Assembly: GCA_036258795.1 (NCBI GenBank)
Contig: DATACZ010000024.1
Coordinates: forward strand, 1-6,648
From: DATACZ01 sp036258795
GTDB lineage: Bacteria; Actinomycetota; CADDZG01; JAHWKV01
DNA: 6,648 bases
Reading direction: 5' to 3'
The notes beneath the pieces were generated by a model. That model was given only the letters and a program-made list of their open reading frames with translations. It had not been told where the DNA came from and ran no database searches. Positions 5,922 to 6,648 of the stretch are shown piece by piece. A program made the position numbers and the translations under genes. Every line of letters starts with the position of its first letter. Position 1 is the stretch's first letter.

Positions 5922-5928
5922 GCCCGTC

Positions 5929-6648
5929 ATGCCGCCGAGCAACCGAAAATCACGTCCCCCAGGCACGTCCACGTCTGCATTTGGAGTGGGCCGGCGGGAA
6001 AACCACGATGCGGAGGCCTTTTACGCCCGCTTTCAGGCCCCAGTCATCTCCCTGGACGAGGAGATCGCCGTCTCACCGATTCGCAATGAGGTCCTTTGTG
6101 GGGACTCCCGCAGGATGAAGGAACTACCCGACAACAGCGTGGCGCTGGTGGTCACCTCGCCGCCCTACTTCGTTGGAAAGGCTTACGAGAACGGTCCCCA
6201 CAGCCCGGGAGCCTACCCCGAGTATCTGGCGCTGCTTCGCGACGTCTTCAAGGAATGCCGGCGGGTTCTGGAGCCGGGGGGCCGAATCTGTGTGAACGTT
6301 GCCAATCTAGGGCGCAAACCTTACAGAAGCCTTTCCTCGGACGTCATCGGTATATTGCAGGACGACCTGGGTTTTTTGCTGCGGGGTGAGGTCATCTGGC
6401 TGAAAGCCGAAGGGTCAAGCGGCTCCTGCGCCTGGGGCTCCTACCGAAGCGCGTCCAACCCCGTGCTCAGAGATGTGACGGAGCGCATAGTGATTGCCTC
6501 CAAGGGGCGCTTTGACCGGGCCCAGTCGGCAAGAGGAAAGCGCACCCGTCAAAAGCTGGGGCTTCCCCATGAGGACGACATCTCGGCCGAGCAGTTTGCC
6601 GCTGCCACCCTGGACGTTTGGCAGATCCGCCCCGAGTCCGCCAGGCAG
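5929..6648 (+). CDS. Site-specific DNA methyltransferase (beta-type order), 3' end cut by window edge
   Basis: This would transfer a methyl group from S-adenosylmethionine to the exocyclic amine of a base in a specific DNA site. The 240 codons present have no stop. The catalytic motif IV is TSPPY at residues 76-80, in the context VALVVTSPPYFVGKAYE. TSPPY-type motifs are usual for N4-cytosine enzymes but also occur in N6-adenine ones, so the modified base is uncertain. Further family marks are FGVGRRENHDAEAFY (18-32), an RVLEPGGRICVNVANLGRKP block (112-131), EVIWLKAEG (154-162) and WQIRPESA (231-238). With motif IV first, the cofactor motif (DPFxGSG-like) should follow downstream, beyond the window, as in the beta-class order. 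The ATG at 5929 has no ribosome site and may be leaderless. No restriction endonuclease is seen in the window, so it could be solitary, or its partner may lie past the edge. It is divergent from nrdB. Confidence 0.9.
   Translation, partial: MPPSNRKSRPPGTSTSAFGVGRRENHDAEAFYARFQAPVISLDEEIAVSPIRNEVLCGDSRRMKELPDNSVALVVTSPPYFVGKAYENGPHSPGAYPEYLALLRDVFKECRRVLEPGGRICVNVANLGRKPYRSLSSDVIGILQDDLGFLLRGEVIWLKAEGSSGSCAWGSYRSASNPVLRDVTERIVIASKGRFDRAQSARGKRTRQKLGLPHEDDISAEQFAAATLDVWQIRPESARQ

Noticed and set aside
6096..6389. Plus-strand 97-residue frame inside the methyltransferase gene
   Set aside because: It is out of frame with the TSPPY-containing protein and resembles nothing.

Overview
The window looks like chromosome from a GC-rich bacterium, most likely an actinomycete relative (Actinomycetota). 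The evidence is a TldD/TldE pair of the mycobacterial Rv2315c/Rv2314c type, a beta-class DNA methyltransferase of a style common in that phylum, and a possible leaderless start with a TANNNT -10 element. The phylum call is inference from remembered family features, not a search. I see no rRNA, tRNA, CRISPR array or insertion sequence.

Layout from left to right. (1) Positions 1-357, minus strand: the first 119 codons of a multi-spanning membrane protein of unknown function, cut by the window edge. (2) Positions 490-3353, plus strand: a two-gene operon for a TldD/TldE (PmbA) metalloprotease, with the catalytic zinc subunit first and the non-catalytic partner second. The partner has no standard start codon in the expected place. 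(3) Positions 3537-4478, plus strand: an unrecognised membrane protein made of three copies of one 63-residue two-helix unit. (4) Positions 4520-5725, minus strand: a ribonucleotide reductase small subunit (R2) followed 33 bases later by a 44-residue coiled-coil microprotein. The R2 has Phe in place of the radical Tyr and Glu as first metal ligand, so it reads as class Ic (Mn/Fe cofactor, Chlamydia type). (5) Positions 5726-5928: a divergent control region with a good sigma-70-type promoter for nrdB and two inverted NrdR-like boxes 15 bp apart. (6) Positions 5929-6648, plus strand: the first 240 codons of a DNA methyltransferase with a TSPPY motif, cut by the window edge.

The two themes with clear function are peptide processing by TldD/TldE and dNTP synthesis under probable NrdR control. 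The large R2 partner (NrdA) is not in the window. The least explained pieces are the triple-repeat membrane protein and the microprotein behind nrdB.
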